64,000 bases of DNA from contig NZ_LR733825.1 of the NCBI RefSeq assembly GCF_902506535.1, positions 127,206-191,205 of the forward strand. Reading direction: 5' to 3'. The DNA is from Pseudomonas sp. 8Z (lineage in GTDB: Bacteria; Pseudomonadota; Gammaproteobacteria; Pseudomonadales; Pseudomonadaceae). Below, piece by piece: positions 8,753-18,025 of this stretch. The translations under genes were made by a program, and so were the position numbers. Within the stretch, counting starts at the first letter, position 1; every line of letters starts with the position of its first letter. Below the pieces are notes generated by a model, which worked only from the letters and a program-made list of their open reading frames with translations, was not told the origin of the DNA and did no database searches.

Positions 8753-8798
8753 GTGGGAGCGGCTGGGCGGCAGGCTTCGCGGCTGGCGCCGCTCCTAC
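8753..8798. repeat. REP-like inverted repeat
   Basis: GTGGGAGCGGC (8753-8763) pairs with GCCGCTCCTAC (8788-8798) with one G:T-type mismatch. It sits between the convergent DUF2269 and HAD genes. Confidence 0.65.
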
Positions 8799-8811
8799 GT
8801 CACCCCGATCT

Positions 8812-9465
8812 TCAGCGCAGCGACATCACCGGCCAGCCGCGCTCGATGGCTGTGGCGCGCAGCACGTCGTCCGGGTCGACTGCCACTGGGTTGGCCACCG
8901 CCTCCAGCAGCGGCAGGTCGTTGCGTGAGTCGCTATAGAAGTAGGCACCGTCGAGAGTGTGCCCCGTCTCGGCCAGCCATTCATTCAAGCGGGTTACCTT
9001 GCCGCCCTGGTAGCACGGCGTGCCGCTGATCTGCCCGGTGTAGCGACCGTCCTGCATGCCGCATTCGGTGGCGATCAGCGTCTCCACGCCGAGGCGTTCG
9101 GCGATGGGGGCGGTGACGAAGCGGTTGGTGGCGGTGATGATCACCAGCTTGTCACCGGCGGCGCGGTGCTCGGCTAGCAGCGCTTCACCCTTGGCCAGGA
9201 TGATTGGCTCGATGACTTCGGCCATGAACTCGCGGTGCCATTGCGCCAGTTGCGCCATATCACGGCGGCCGAGAATGGCCTGGCTGAAATTCTGGTAGGC
9301 CACCACATCCAGCTTGCCGGCGCAGTAGTCGGCATAGAAGGCATCATTGCGCGCCAGGTATTCGGCCGCGTTGACCAGGCCGCGCTGGCAGACGAATTCG
9401 CCCCAGCTATGGTCGCTGTCGCCAGCCAGCAGGGTGTTGTCGAGGTCGAAAAGGGCCAAGCGCAC
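8812..9465 (-). CDS. HAD-superfamily hydrolase, subfamily IB (SerB-like)
   Basis: 217 residues if started at the GTG at 9465, which places the nucleophile motif [17 protein letters not shown] at the N-terminus (Asp7, with acid/base Asp9). Later motifs are VIITATNRF (motif II), [11 protein letters not shown] (motif III Lys) and [14 protein letters not shown] (motif IV acidic pair). The helical cap is consistent with subfamily IB phosphatases such as phosphoserine phosphatase-like enzymes. The substrate is unknown. In-frame ATG codons further upstream would extend into the promoter region of the divergent rppH and are not supported. Confidence 0.88.
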   Translation of the reverse strand: MRLALFDLDNTLLAGDSDHSWGEFVCQRGLVNAAEYLARNDAFYADYCAGKLDVVAYQNFSQAILGRRDMAQLAQWHREFMAEVIEPIILAKGEALLAEHRAAGDKLVIITATNRFVTAPIAERLGVETLIATECGMQDGRYTGQISGTPCYQGGKVTRLNEWLAETGHTLDGAYFYSDSRNDLPLLEAVANPVAVDPDDVLRATAIERGWPVMSLR

Positions 9466-9610
9466 GGTTCTGTACCTGTTCTGCAAAGGGAGTAGAGCGC
9501 GCCAGAATAGCCGCTTTGACAGGGCTTTCCCACTGCCCACAAACCCGCGTTGCTGCTGGCGTCGGCTTTGTGGAACAATGCTGGAACTTGCGTCTATGAG
9601 GTTGCTTGCC

Positions 9611-10090
9611 GTGATTGATTCCGATGGTTTCCGCCCGAATGTCGGCATCATCCTGACCAACGATGTCGGTCAGGTACTCTGGGCACGCCGTATCAATCAG
9701 GACGCCTGGCAATTCCCGCAGGGTGGTATCAATGACCGGGAGTCGCCGGAAGAAGCCTTGTACCGTGAACTGAATGAAGAAGTCGGCCTGGAAGAGCGGG
9801 ACGTTAAGATCCTCGCCTGTACCCGTGGCTGGCTGCGTTACCGCCTGCCTCAGCGTCTGGTGCGTACCCACAGCCAGCCGTTGTGCATCGGGCAGAAGCA
9901 GAAGTGGTTTCTGTTGCGCCTGACAGGCTCCGAAGACCGCGTACGCATGGATCTGACCGGCAAGCCGGAGTTCGACGGCTGGCGCTGGGTTAGTTATTGG
10001 TATCCGCTGGGGCAGGTGGTCACCTTCAAACGTGAGGTCTACCGCCGAGCCCTCAAGGAACTTGCACCGCGCCTTAGTGTGCGCGACTGA
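9611..10090 (+). CDS. rppH: RNA pyrophosphohydrolase RppH (NudH)
   Basis: 159 residues from the GTG at 9611, which has GAGG nine bases upstream and gives the usual N-terminus ([18 protein letters not shown]). It removes pyrophosphate from 5'-triphosphate mRNA and so triggers RNase E decay. The Nudix box runs from about residue 38 to 60, with GGIN, REL and EEVGL elements. WQFPQGG and the [15 protein letters not shown] blocks are typical. ptsP follows 20 bp downstream, the arrangement seen in many gammaproteobacteria. Confidence 0.97.
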   Translation: MIDSDGFRPNVGIILTNDVGQVLWARRINQDAWQFPQGGINDRESPEEALYRELNEEVGLEERDVKILACTRGWLRYRLPQRLVRTHSQPLCIGQKQKWFLLRLTGSEDRVRMDLTGKPEFDGWRWVSYWYPLGQVVTFKREVYRRALKELAPRLSVRD

Positions 10091-10110
10091 TTACGGGATT
10101 TTGACCGAGC

Positions 10111-12390
10111 ATGCTCAACACGCTGCGCAAAATCGTCCAGGAAGTGAACGCCGCCAAGGATCTCAAGGCGGCGTTGTCGATCATCGTGCAGCGGGTCAAG
10201 GAGGCCATGGGCAGCCAGGTCTGCTCGGTCTATCTGCTCGACCCAGAGTCCAGCCGCTTTGTGCTGATGGCCACCGAAGGCCTCAACAAACGCTCCATCG
10301 GTAAGGTCAGCATGGCGCCCAGCGAGGGCCTGGTCGGCCTGGTCGGTAGCCGTGAGGAACCGCTGAATCTCGAAGACGCTGCCAGTCACCCCCGCTATCG
10401 CTACTTCGCTGAGACTGGCGAGGAGCGCTATGCCTCCTTCCTCGGTGCACCGATCATCCACCATCGCCGTGTGATGGGCGTTCTGGTGGTGCAGCAAAAG
10501 GAGCGCCGCCAGTTCGACGAAGGTGAAGAAGCCTTCTTGGTGACCATGAGCGCGCAGCTCGCCGGCGTGATCGCGCATGCCGAGGCCACCGGCTCGATTC
10601 GCGGCCTGGGGCGCCAGGGCAAAGGCGTGCAGGAGGCCAAGTTCGTCGGTGTGCCGGGTGCGCCGGGAGCTGCGGTCGGTACTGCCGTGGTGGTGCTGCC
10701 TCCGGCCGATCTGAACGTGGTGCCGGATCGCAATGTCGATGACATCGACGCGGAGCTGGCCCTGTTCGACAAGGCGCTGGGCTGGGTGCGCGAGGACATG
10801 CAGGAGCTGTCCGAAAAGCTCGCCACGCAACTGCGTAAGGAAGAACGCGCGCTGTTCGACGTCTACCTGATGATGCTCGACGATGCCGCTCTGGGTAACG
10901 AGGTGCGTACGGTCATCCGTACCGGCCAGTGGGCACAGGGCGCACTGCGCCAGGTGGTACTCGACCACGTCAAACGCTTCGAGCTGATGGATGATGCCTA
11001 CCTGCGTGAGCGCGCCAGCGACGTGCGCGATCTGGGCAGGCGTCTGCTCGCCTACTTGCAGGAAGAACGCAAGACTTCGCTGGTCTACCCGGACAACACC
11101 ATTCTGGTCAGCGAAGAGTTGTCGCCTGCGATGCTTGGCGAGGTGCCGGAAGGCAAGCTGGTCGGCCTGATTTCGGTGACTGGCTCGGGTAACTCCCACG
11201 TGGCCATCTTCGCTCGTGCCATGGGCATTCCCACGGTGATGGGTGTGGTTGACCTGCCGTACTCGAAGATCGACGGCATCAAGCTGATCGTCGACGGTTA
11301 CCACGGCGAAGTTTTCACCAACCCCAGCGAGCTGCTGAGCAAGCAGTACGCCGATGTGGTCGAGGAAGAGCGTCAGCTCACCGAAGGTCTCGACGCCCTG
11401 CGCGCGTTGCCCTGCGAGACCCTCGACGGCCATCGCATGCCGCTGTGGGTCAACACCGGTCTGCTCGCCGACGTGGCGCGTGCCCAGCAGCGTGGCGCCG
11501 AAGGCGTGGGTCTGTACCGCACCGAAGTGCCGTTCATGATCAATGAGCGCTTCCCCAGCGAGAAGGAACAGCTCGCCACCTACCGCGAGCAATTGCAGGC
11601 CTTCCATCCGCTGCCGGTGACCATGCGTACCTTGGATATCGGCGGTGACAAGGCACTGTCTTACTTCCCGATCAAGGAAGAAAACCCCTTCCTCGGCTGG
11701 CGCGGCATCCGCGTCACCCTTGACCACCCGGAAATCTTCCTGGTGCAGACCCGCGCCATGCTCAAGGCCAGCGAGGGTCTGAACAACCTGCGCATCCTGT
11801 TGCCGATGATTTCCGGCACTCAGGAATTGGAAGAATCCCTGCACCTGATCCACCGCGCCTGGGGCGAGGTGCGTGACGAGGGCACTGACGTGCCGCTGCC
11901 GCCGATTGGCATGATGGTCGAAATCCCGGCGGCGGTGTATCAGACCCGCGAACTGGCCCGCCAGGTGGACTTTCTCTCGGTCGGCTCCAACGATCTGACT
12001 CAGTACCTGCTGGCGGTCGACCGCAACAACCCACGCGTGGCCGATCTCTACGACTTCCTCCACCCGGCGGTACTGCAGGCCTTGCAGAAGGTGGTGCATG
12101 ACGCCCATCTGGAAGGCAAGCCGGTGAGTATCTGCGGCGAGATGGCCGGTGATCCGGCAGCAGCCGTGTTGTTGCTGGCCATGGGTTTTGACTCGCTATC
12201 GATGAACGCCACCAACCTGCCCAAGGTGAAATGGCTGCTGCGCCAAATCACCCAGAGCAAGGCCAAGGAGCTGCTGGGCCAGGTGATGCGTATGGACAGC
12301 CCGCACCTGATCTACAGCACCCTGCACCTGGCGCTGCGCAACCTCGGCTTGGGCCGGGTGATCAACCCGGCCTCGAATATCCAGGCCTGA
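10111..12390 (+). CDS. ptsP: PEP-protein phosphotransferase PtsP (EI-Ntr)
   Basis: 759 residues, full length. It is enzyme I of the nitrogen-type phosphotransferase relay, passing phosphate from PEP to NPr and then to EIIA-Ntr. Domains: an N-terminal GAF sensor (about 1-150), an EI N-domain, the phosphohistidine site GSGNSHVAIFARAMG (about His363) and the PEP-binding barrel with GLYRTEVPFM, RTLDIGGDK, FLGWRGIR and the catalytic-Cys loop SICGEMAGDP. GAF sensing of glutamine/2-oxoglutarate is known for the family. It is likely transcribed with rppH. Confidence 0.97.
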   Translation: MLNTLRKIVQEVNAAKDLKAALSIIVQRVKEAMGSQVCSVYLLDPESSRFVLMATEGLNKRSIGKVSMAPSEGLVGLVGSREEPLNLEDAASHPRYRYFAETGEERYASFLGAPIIHHRRVMGVLVVQQKERRQFDEGEEAFLVTMSAQLAGVIAHAEATGSIRGLGRQGKGVQEAKFVGVPGAPGAAVGTAVVVLPPADLNVVPDRNVDDIDAELALFDKALGWVREDMQELSEKLATQLRKEERALFDVYLMMLDDAALGNEVRTVIRTGQWAQGALRQVVLDHVKRFELMDDAYLRERASDVRDLGRRLLAYLQEERKTSLVYPDNTILVSEELSPAMLGEVPEGKLVGLISVTGSGNSHVAIFARAMGIPTVMGVVDLPYSKIDGIKLIVDGYHGEVFTNPSELLSKQYADVVEEERQLTEGLDALRALPCETLDGHRMPLWVNTGLLADVARAQQRGAEGVGLYRTEVPFMINERFPSEKEQLATYREQLQAFHPLPVTMRTLDIGGDKALSYFPIKEENPFLGWRGIRVTLDHPEIFLVQTRAMLKASEGLNNLRILLPMISGTQELEESLHLIHRAWGEVRDEGTDVPLPPIGMMVEIPAAVYQTRELARQVDFLSVGSNDLTQYLLAVDRNNPRVADLYDFLHPAVLQALQKVVHDAHLEGKPVSICGEMAGDPAAAVLLLAMGFDSLSMNATNLPKVKWLLRQITQSKAKELLGQVMRMDSPHLIYSTLHLALRNLGLGRVINPASNIQA

Positions 12391-12396
12391 AGGCGC

Positions 12397-12417
12397 GGGC
12401 TCTCGTTTGGAGAGCCC
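12397..12417 (+). terminator. Possible terminator hairpin after ptsP
   Basis: GGGCTCTC (12397-12404) pairs with GAGAGCCC (12410-12417) around a five-base loop, seven bases after the ptsP stop. No T-run follows, so efficient intrinsic termination is uncertain. Confidence 0.45.
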
Positions 12418-12435
12418 CAGGCGCAGAGGCTTCAT

Positions 12436-12503
12436 GTAGGAGCGAGCTGTGCTCGCGAACCATGACAAACAGCAGAAGCTTCGCGAGCAGCGCTCGCTCC
12501 TAC
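12436..12503. repeat. REP-like inverted repeat (GTAGGAGCGAGC type)
   Basis: GTAGGAGCGAGC (12436-12447) is matched by GCTCGCTCCTAC (12492-12503), with an inner GCTCGCGAA / TTCGCGAGC pair. This is the common GTAGGAGCGAGC REP of Pseudomonas, between the convergent ptsP and NRDE genes. Confidence 0.85.
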
Positions 12504-12558
12504 TTCAAGGCTCACTCCGCTGCTGGCCGTTCGACCGAGATCGGGCCATAAGCTTGGG

Positions 12559-13302
12559 CTACTTCTGCAAGGCCACCTCGCCCAGAAGGGCGCCATGCGG
12601 GCCGAAGCTGCGCTCGATGACACTCCAGCGTCCATCCCGGCCAAGGTTCAGCACCGTACTGGCGCGCGTGCCGTAGTCTGCACTGGCGATGAAAACGCTC
12701 GACAGCAGACGTTCGATGTCCAGGCCGACGCCGGTGTTCGGCAGCAGGTAGTCGTCTGGTCGCGCTGTATCGGCCATCACCCACAGCAACATTTCGTCAT
12801 CGGCATCTGGAGCCTCTTGCAGCGCCTGGCGCGCGCGCAGCAGCTTGGGCCAGGGCGTATCCAGGTTGGCGTTGCACAGGCCGTAGACACCCGGCTGCAA
12901 ACGGCGCGCCTGGCCCTCCTGGGAATTGAAGTGCCAGAGCTGAGTCGCATCGCCCAGCAGCAGATTGAAGCCGGCGTAATCGGCGGCGTGCGCCATGACC
13001 TGTTCGAGGTAGGCCATGGGCGAGAGCTGACCCAGCAGATAGTCGGCGGTTAGTTCACCGCGCGAACGAAGGCCGGGCTTCTGCTGTGGGGCACGGATGT
13101 TGGTCAGGGCCGCGAAGCGTCCGCTTTCGGTGATGCCCAGCCAGGTACCGCCAGCCTCCAGGTCGCGTCCGGCGAATACGCCGGGTGCATCGTGCCACTC
13201 GCTCAGCGCGGCACTCGGGCGGGTATGAAACTCGTCGCGGTTGGCAGCCAGGCGCAGAACCTGGGGATGCTCGGGGCGCCAGGCAAAGACGATCAGGCAC
13301 AT
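12559..13302 (-). CDS. NRDE (TANGO2-like) family protein
   Basis: 247 residues starting MCLIVFAWRP, with the name-giving NRDE tetrad at residues 21-24 and a conserved Cys directly after the start Met. This is an Ntn-hydrolase-like fold family whose reaction in bacteria is not established; the eukaryotic relative TANGO2 is linked to heme and lipid handling. Further family blocks are GGTWLGITESGRFAALTN, GFNLLLGD and GLCNANLDTPWPK. The start at 13302 has AAGGAT upstream and gives the family N-terminus; longer frames run into the divergent gene's promoter region. Confidence 0.88.
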   Translation of the reverse strand: MCLIVFAWRPEHPQVLRLAANRDEFHTRPSAALSEWHDAPGVFAGRDLEAGGTWLGITESGRFAALTNIRAPQQKPGLRSRGELTADYLLGQLSPMAYLEQVMAHAADYAGFNLLLGDATQLWHFNSQEGQARRLQPGVYGLCNANLDTPWPKLLRARQALQEAPDADDEMLLWVMADTARPDDYLLPNTGVGLDIERLLSSVFIASADYGTRASTVLNLGRDGRWSVIERSFGPHGALLGEVALQK

Positions 13303-13435
13303 GGGCAGATCCTTGTGAGCGTTGATCCCGGCAGACCCTAGCACAAAGTGCATCCGGTTCAGGTGTCCGACACCTGGCGCCTGCCGTTTCGTGGGTATTT
13401 CCGCTACCATGCCGCTTTGTTTTTTGGGGATACCG

Positions 13436-14218
13436 ATGGAACTGCTGCTCTACCTGCTGCTGGGCGCGGCTGCTGGTGTGCTGGCCGGGCTGTTCGGTGT
13501 GGGCGGCGGGCTGATCATCGTGCCGGTGCTGGTCTTCAGTTTCGCTTCGCAGGGCATGTCGGCAGAGATTCTCACGCACCTGGCCGTGGGCACTTCATTG
13601 GCCACCATTGTCTTCACTTCGATCAATTCCATGCTTGAACATCACCGCCAGGGTGCGGTGCGCTGGCCGCTGTTTCGCTGGCTGACTCTTGGCATCCTGC
13701 TCGGTAGCGTGCTCGGTGCGCTGACGGCGGCGGCGATCCATGGCGAGTGGTTGCAGAAAATCATCGGGATGTTCGCGCTGCTGGTGGCGACGCAGTTGCT
13801 GCTGAACCTGAAACCTCGTGCCAGCCTCGATGTCCCAGGCAAGCCCGGATTGGCTGTTGCGGGTGGGGTGATCGGTTGGGCCTCGGCGATCTTCGGTATC
13901 GGCGGCGGTTCGCTGACAGTGCCCTTTCTGGTCTGGCGCAGCGTGCCGGTGCAGCAGGCGGTGGCGACCTCGTCGGCCTGTGGCTTGCCAATCGCCGTGG
14001 CCGGTGCCTTGAGCTTCATCTGGACGGGGTGGGGCAATCCGTTGTTGCCGTCATGGAGTATTGGTTTCGTCTACCTGCCGGCGCTGTTGGGCATTGCGCT
14101 GACCAGTATGTTCTTCGCCCGTTTTGGTGCGCGCCTGGCTCATCGCCTGTCGCCGCTGTTGCTCAAGCGCCTGTTCGCCCTGCTGTTGTTCAGCGTGGGT
14201 TTGAGTTTCCTCGTTTAA
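13436..14218 (+). CDS. TSUP family (TauE/SafE) sulfite/anion exporter-like permease
   Basis: 260 residues with about eight membrane helices in two repeated halves. Each half carries the TSUP glycine motif: [14 protein letters not shown] near residue 20 and [14 protein letters not shown] near residue 155. Family members move sulfite, sulfoacetate or other organic anions; the substrate here is unknown. The ATG at 13436 follows GGGGATA. It is the first gene of a tight run with lgt (10-bp gap) and thyA. Confidence 0.88.
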   Translation: MELLLYLLLGAAAGVLAGLFGVGGGLIIVPVLVFSFASQGMSAEILTHLAVGTSLATIVFTSINSMLEHHRQGAVRWPLFRWLTLGILLGSVLGALTAAAIHGEWLQKIIGMFALLVATQLLLNLKPRASLDVPGKPGLAVAGGVIGWASAIFGIGGGSLTVPFLVWRSVPVQQAVATSSACGLPIAVAGALSFIWTGWGNPLLPSWSIGFVYLPALLGIALTSMFFARFGARLAHRLSPLLLKRLFALLLFSVGLSFLV

Positions 14219-14228
14219 GGAGTTCCAG

Positions 14229-15029
14229 ATGCTGCCTTATCCGCAGATCGACCCGGTGGCTCTCGCCCTCGGCCCGCTGAAAATCCACTGGTATGGCCTG
14301 ATGTATCTGGTCGGTATCGGGGGTGCCTGGCTGCTGGCTTCGCGTCGGCTCAATCGCTTCGACCCGACCTGGACCAAGGACAAGCTGTCCGACCTGGTGT
14401 TCTGGGTGGCCATGGGGGTGATCCTCGGTGGGCGCCTGGGCTACGTGTTGTTCTACGATCTGCCCGCGTATATCGCCGAACCGGCGAAGATCTTGCGCAT
14501 CTGGGAGGGCGGCATGTCCTTCCACGGCGGCCTGATCGGCGTGATGCTGGCGACCCTGTGGTTCGGCAAACGCAACGGCAAGAGCTTCTTCGAGCTGATG
14601 GATTTCATCGCGCCGCTGGTGCCAATCGGCCTGGGCGCCGGGCGTATCGGCAACTTCATCAACGCCGAGCTGTGGGGCAAGGCCACTGACGTGTCCTGGG
14701 CGATGATCTTCCCCACCGATCCGCAGCAGTTGCCGCGCCACCCGTCGCAGCTCTACCAGTTCGCCCTGGAGGGCGTGGCGCTGTTTGTCATCCTCTGGTT
14801 CTACTCGCGCAAGCCGCGTCCGACCATGGCCGTGTCCGGCATGTTCGCCGCCTGCTACGGGGTGTTCCGCTTCATCGTCGAATTCGTCCGCGTGCCGGAT
14901 GCCCAGCTCGGCTACCTGGCCTGGGGCTGGCTGACTATGGGGCAGATCCTCTGCGTGCCGATGGTGCTCGGCGGCATCGGCCTGATCGCCTACGCCTACA
15001 AGCGCCAGAGCGTGCAGGGAGTCGCCTGA
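14229..15029 (+). CDS. lgt: Prolipoprotein diacylglyceryl transferase
   Basis: 266 residues. This integral inner-membrane enzyme transfers diacylglycerol from phosphatidylglycerol to the lipobox cysteine of prolipoproteins. Family signatures are [33 protein letters not shown] and [13 protein letters not shown] (the essential Lgt signature), then HPSQLYQ. Start ATG follows AAGGAG. Its stop overlaps the thyA start by one base (TGATG), so the two are translationally coupled. Confidence 0.98.
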   Translation: MLPYPQIDPVALALGPLKIHWYGLMYLVGIGGAWLLASRRLNRFDPTWTKDKLSDLVFWVAMGVILGGRLGYVLFYDLPAYIAEPAKILRIWEGGMSFHGGLIGVMLATLWFGKRNGKSFFELMDFIAPLVPIGLGAGRIGNFINAELWGKATDVSWAMIFPTDPQQLPRHPSQLYQFALEGVALFVILWFYSRKPRPTMAVSGMFAACYGVFRFIVEFVRVPDAQLGYLAWGWLTMGQILCVPMVLGGIGLIAYAYKRQSVQGVA

Positions 15030-15823
15030 TGAAACAGTACCTCGACCTGATGCGCCACGTGCGTGAGCACGGCACCTTCAAGGAAGACCGCACCGGCACC
15101 GGCACCTACAGCGTGTTCGGCTACCAGATGCGCTTCGACCTGGCCGATGGTTTCCCCCTCGTCACCACCAAGAAGTGCCACCTGCGCTCAATCATCCACG
15201 AGCTGCTGTGGTTCCTGCAGGGTGACACCAACATCAAGTACCTCAAGGACAACGGCGTCAGCATCTGGGACGAGTGGGCCGACGAGAACGGCGATCTCGG
15301 CCCGGTGTATGGCTACCAGTGGCGCAGTTGGCCGACGCCCAATGGCGAGTCCATCGACCAGATCGCCAAGCTGGTCGAGATGATCAGAAAGAACCCGGAT
15401 TCGCGCCGCCTGATCGTTTCGGCGTGGAACCCGGCACTGGTCGATCAGATGGCGCTGCCGCCGTGTCACGCGCTGTTCCAGTTCTACGTCGCCGACGGCA
15501 AGCTGAGCTGCCAGCTGTACCAGCGTTCGGCGGACATCTTCCTCGGCGTGCCCTTCAACATCGCCAGCTACGCGCTGCTGACGTTGATGGTGGCGCAGGT
15601 CTGCGATCTGCAACCGGGCGAGTTCATCTGGACAGGCGGCGACTGCCACCTGTACGCCAACCACATCGAACAGACCGATCTGCAGCTCACCCGTGAGCCG
15701 CTGCCGCTGCCAACCATGCAGCTCAACCCGGAGGTGAAGGATCTGCTGGCCTTCAAATTCGAGGACTTCGAGCTGGTGGGCTACGAAGCGCACCCGCATA
15801 TCAAGGCGCCGGTGGCGGTCTGA
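15029..15823 (+). CDS. thyA: Thymidylate synthase
   Basis: 264 residues, the same length as E. coli ThyA. It converts dUMP to dTMP using methylene-tetrahydrofolate, giving dihydrofolate for FolA (encoded 5 kb downstream). Visible motifs: [12 protein letters not shown], the nucleophile region [10 protein letters not shown] (about Cys146), [20 protein letters not shown] and [10 protein letters not shown]. Overlaps lgt by one base. Confidence 0.98.
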   Translation: MKQYLDLMRHVREHGTFKEDRTGTGTYSVFGYQMRFDLADGFPLVTTKKCHLRSIIHELLWFLQGDTNIKYLKDNGVSIWDEWADENGDLGPVYGYQWRSWPTPNGESIDQIAKLVEMIRKNPDSRRLIVSAWNPALVDQMALPPCHALFQFYVADGKLSCQLYQRSADIFLGVPFNIASYALLTLMVAQVCDLQPGEFIWTGGDCHLYANHIEQTDLQLTREPLPLPTMQLNPEVKDLLAFKFEDFELVGYEAHPHIKAPVAV

Positions 15824-15843
15824 GATGGTTGTGGGTGGGCTCT

Positions 15844-15897
15844 GGTGGGCGAAAGCCCACCCTACCGGCTAGGGTGTAGGGTGGGCTTCAGCCCACC
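15844..15897. repeat. REP doublet upstream of the RAYT gene
   Basis: Two hairpins in opposite orientation, GGTGGGCGAAAGCCCACC (15844-15861) and GGTGGGCTTCAGCCCACC (15880-15897), each next to a CCTAC/GTAGG tail. Inverted REP pairs (REPINs) of this kind are the presumed substrate of RAYT proteins. Confidence 0.85.
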
Positions 15898-15951
15898 GAT
15901 TCACCATGCAGCCGGCCCCTTCACCGACACCCAACAGGCAAAGGATTGCCC

Positions 15952-16479
15952 ATGCCCAACTACCGCCGCGAACGGATTCCCGGTGCCACCTACTTCTTTA
16001 CGGTCACCCTCGCGGATCGTCGTTCGCGTTTACTGGTTGAGGAAATTGCGCTGCTGCGCCAGGTCTATGTCGAGGCCAGCAAGCGCATGCCGCTCAAGAC
16101 CATCGCCATCTGCGTCCTGCCCGATCATCTGCATGCGATATGAGAGCTGCCCGAGGATGATCAGAACTATTCCCAGCGTTGGGCATTGATCAAAAGCCAG
16201 TTTTCTCGGGTACTACCCGCCAGGCCCAACGTCAGCGCCAGCAAATCCAGAAAGCGTGAGAAGGGCATCTGGCAGAGGCGCTTCTGGGAGCACCGTATCC
16301 GTGATGAGGATGACCTTGCACGGCATGTTGATTACATCCATTTCAATCCAGTCAAGCATGGCCTGGTGAATCAGGTTGGTGACTGGCCTTATTCCAGTTT
16401 CCATCGTTATGTCGCGCTCGGGCTTCTGTCGGCAGATTGGGGTGGACGGGGTGATGGCGATGGCGAGTTCGGGGAGTAG
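15952..16479 (+). pseudogene. REP-associated tyrosine transposase (RAYT), disrupted by one nonsense codon
   Basis: The frame from the ATG at 15952 (AAGGA upstream) reads as a full RAYT of about 175 codons but meets TGA at 16141-16143. Translation on both sides stays in one frame, with PDHLHAI (the HUH metal-binding motif) just before the stop and FWEHRIRDEDDLARHVDYIH with the catalytic Tyr after it. RAYTs normally have a Trp after HxHAI, so a TGG-to-TGA change is the simplest explanation. REP doublets flank both sides. The protein would process REP single strands in the family's usual role; here it is probably inactive unless the stop is read through. Confidence 0.88.
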
Positions 16480-16493
16480 TGGAGCGCCGATGT

Positions 16494-16545
16494 GGTGGGC
16501 TGAAGCCTACCCTACAGGTGTGCCGCCCTGGGCTTTAGCCCACCG
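16494..16545. repeat. REP doublet downstream of the RAYT gene
   Basis: GGTGGGCTGAAGCCTACCCTAC (16494-16515) and an opposing GGGCTTTAGCCCACC element ending near 16545. It mirrors the doublet on the other side of the RAYT gene. Its last bases form the 3' end of the next coding region, whose stop is at 16535. Confidence 0.8.
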
Positions 16546-17917
16546 ACTGCACGGAGAGGTCGTCGCGCAGGCGCTCCACTTGTTCCGCGCGCTCGGCCCC
16601 TTCCAGGCGTGCGCCGGGATTCAGTGAGGACCACTGTGGGTAGGCGCGGGCCGCGTTGAGCGGAGCGGGTAGTTTGCCCTGGCGCCACAGGGTTTCCTGC
16701 GGGGCGCTGAGGGCGATGGCGTCCATGGCGGCGTGGCCGCGCTTATCCAGGGCGGCTAGCAGTTGTTGTTGGCGTAGGGCCAGCAGGCGCAGAACGGCGT
16801 CGTCGACGGTCAGCTCGCGCTGGCCCTGCAGCTTGCCTTTCAGCCGTTGCCCGTAGTTGCGCAGGGTCTGCGCGCTGCCGCCGATCACCGCGCCCAATGC
16901 GGCGGCGGCGCCCATGGTCAGGCCGCCGACCAGCAAGTCGACGCCGACACCGGTGGCGGCACCGGCGGCCATGCCACCGCCGACCTTGATGCCGAGCTGT
17001 TTCAGGGTTTGCGGGTTGAACAGGTCGTCGCCCCAGCGGCCATCGAGTAGCGGCAGATCAGCCGCCTTGGCATCGCTGCTGCGGAAGGCGTACAGGCGCA
17101 ACAGGGCTTCGACGCAGCGCTGCTCGCGTTGTCGAATGGCGTCACGGAGCTCGCTCACGGCGGTCTGCTCCAGCAGCGGCTGAGCAGCGACGCTGCGGCG
17201 GCAGGCGGCGCAGTCGATCAGCAGTTCGGCAATCAGCCGCTGACCAGTCTGGCGGCGGATCTGGCGTTGCGCTTCGTGATCCTCGATCAGCCTCTGCAAC
17301 TGCGGGCGTGCGCGCTCCAGCAGCAGGGCCAGGCTTTCGTAAAGGCGGCGCTCGCCATCCTCTGGCGGTGCCACGCTGTCGAACGCCACCAGGGCGTGCA
17401 GGCCAAGACGGGCCAGCGCTTCACGCCATTCAGGTTCACGGTGGTTGTTGCTGGCGACGAAGTTGAGCACCGGCAACAACGGACGGCCGCACATATTCAG
17501 CACTGCCAGTTCGTCGCGGTACTTGGCCAGCACCGGCTCGCGCACGTCGATCACGTAGAGTCCGGCATCGGATGCCATGAGCTGGCGCAGTACCTTGGCT
17601 TCCTGTTCGTAGCGTTGGCGGGCCTCGCTGCCTCCGAGAAAACGCGTCAGGCGCGCCGGGCCGTCCAGGCGCTCGCCGGGGCGGTCGAGGCGTTCCAGGT
17701 AGTCGAGCAGGGCGATGGCGTCTTCCAGTCCGGGGGTGTCGTACAGCTCCAGCAGCGCCTGGCCGTCCACCGACAGGCGCGCGCCCTCGACATGGCGGGT
17801 GGTGCTGGCGCGTGGCGACACCTCGCCGAAGTCGATATCGCGGGTCAGGGTGCGCAGCAGCGAGGTCTTGCCGACGTTGGTGTGGCCGACCAGGGCGAGT
17901 TTCAGTGGCGAGGTCAT
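16535..17917 (-). CDS. DUF3482-containing GTPase
   Basis: 460 residues. The N-terminal G domain has P-loop GHTNVGKTS (11-19), a G3 motif DTPGLED and a later NFVASN element in the place of NKxD. The C-terminal DUF3482 half has a glycine-rich hydrophobic stretch (KVGGGMAAGAATGVGVDLLVGG) that could associate with membrane. The start at 17917 was chosen because the 19 residues upstream in the longer frame come from a REP repeat. It follows a DUF2868 membrane-protein gene; the two families usually co-occur as a pair of unknown function. The final codons lie in a REP element, so the C-terminus may have been altered by repeat insertion. Confidence 0.85.
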   Translation of the reverse strand: MTSPLKLALVGHTNVGKTSLLRTLTRDIDFGEVSPRASTTRHVEGARLSVDGQALLELYDTPGLEDAIALLDYLERLDRPGERLDGPARLTRFLGGSEARQRYEQEAKVLRQLMASDAGLYVIDVREPVLAKYRDELAVLNMCGRPLLPVLNFVASNNHREPEWREALARLGLHALVAFDSVAPPEDGERRLYESLALLLERARPQLQRLIEDHEAQRQIRRQTGQRLIAELLIDCAACRRSVAAQPLLEQTAVSELRDAIRQREQRCVEALLRLYAFRSSDAKAADLPLLDGRWGDDLFNPQTLKQLGIKVGGGMAAGAATGVGVDLLVGGLTMGAAAALGAVIGGSAQTLRNYGQRLKGKLQGQRELTVDDAVLRLLALRQQQLLAALDKRGHAAMDAIALSAPQETLWRQGKLPAPLNAARAYPQWSSLNPGARLEGAERAEQVERLRDDLSVQSVG

Positions 17918-17943
17918 GGCGCTGGCCTCGGCATTGCAGGAAA

Positions 17944-18016
17944 CCGTAGGGTGGATGACGCTGTTTTCATCCATCCGCGCAATCGGTGGATGGGTAAAGC
18001 GTCATCCACCCTACGG
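17944..18016. repeat. Long inverted repeat (CCGTAGGGTGGATGACGCT type)
   Basis: CCGTAGGGTGGATGACGCT (17944-17962) is repeated exactly as its reverse complement at 17998-18016. A closely similar element occurs at 26938-27011. It separates the DUF2868 and DUF3482 genes, which would otherwise be adjacent in one operon. Confidence 0.88.
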
Positions 18017-18025
18017 CGTGCGTAG

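Noticed and set aside
10039..12108. 689-codon minus-strand frame opposite ptsP
   Set aside because: ptsP on the plus strand has all its family motifs; the opposite frame has none.
15952..16479. RAYT gene as evidence for a transposon insertion
   Set aside because: RAYT genes are single-copy domesticated relatives of IS200/IS605 transposases associated with REPs; there are no insertion-sequence ends or target duplication here.
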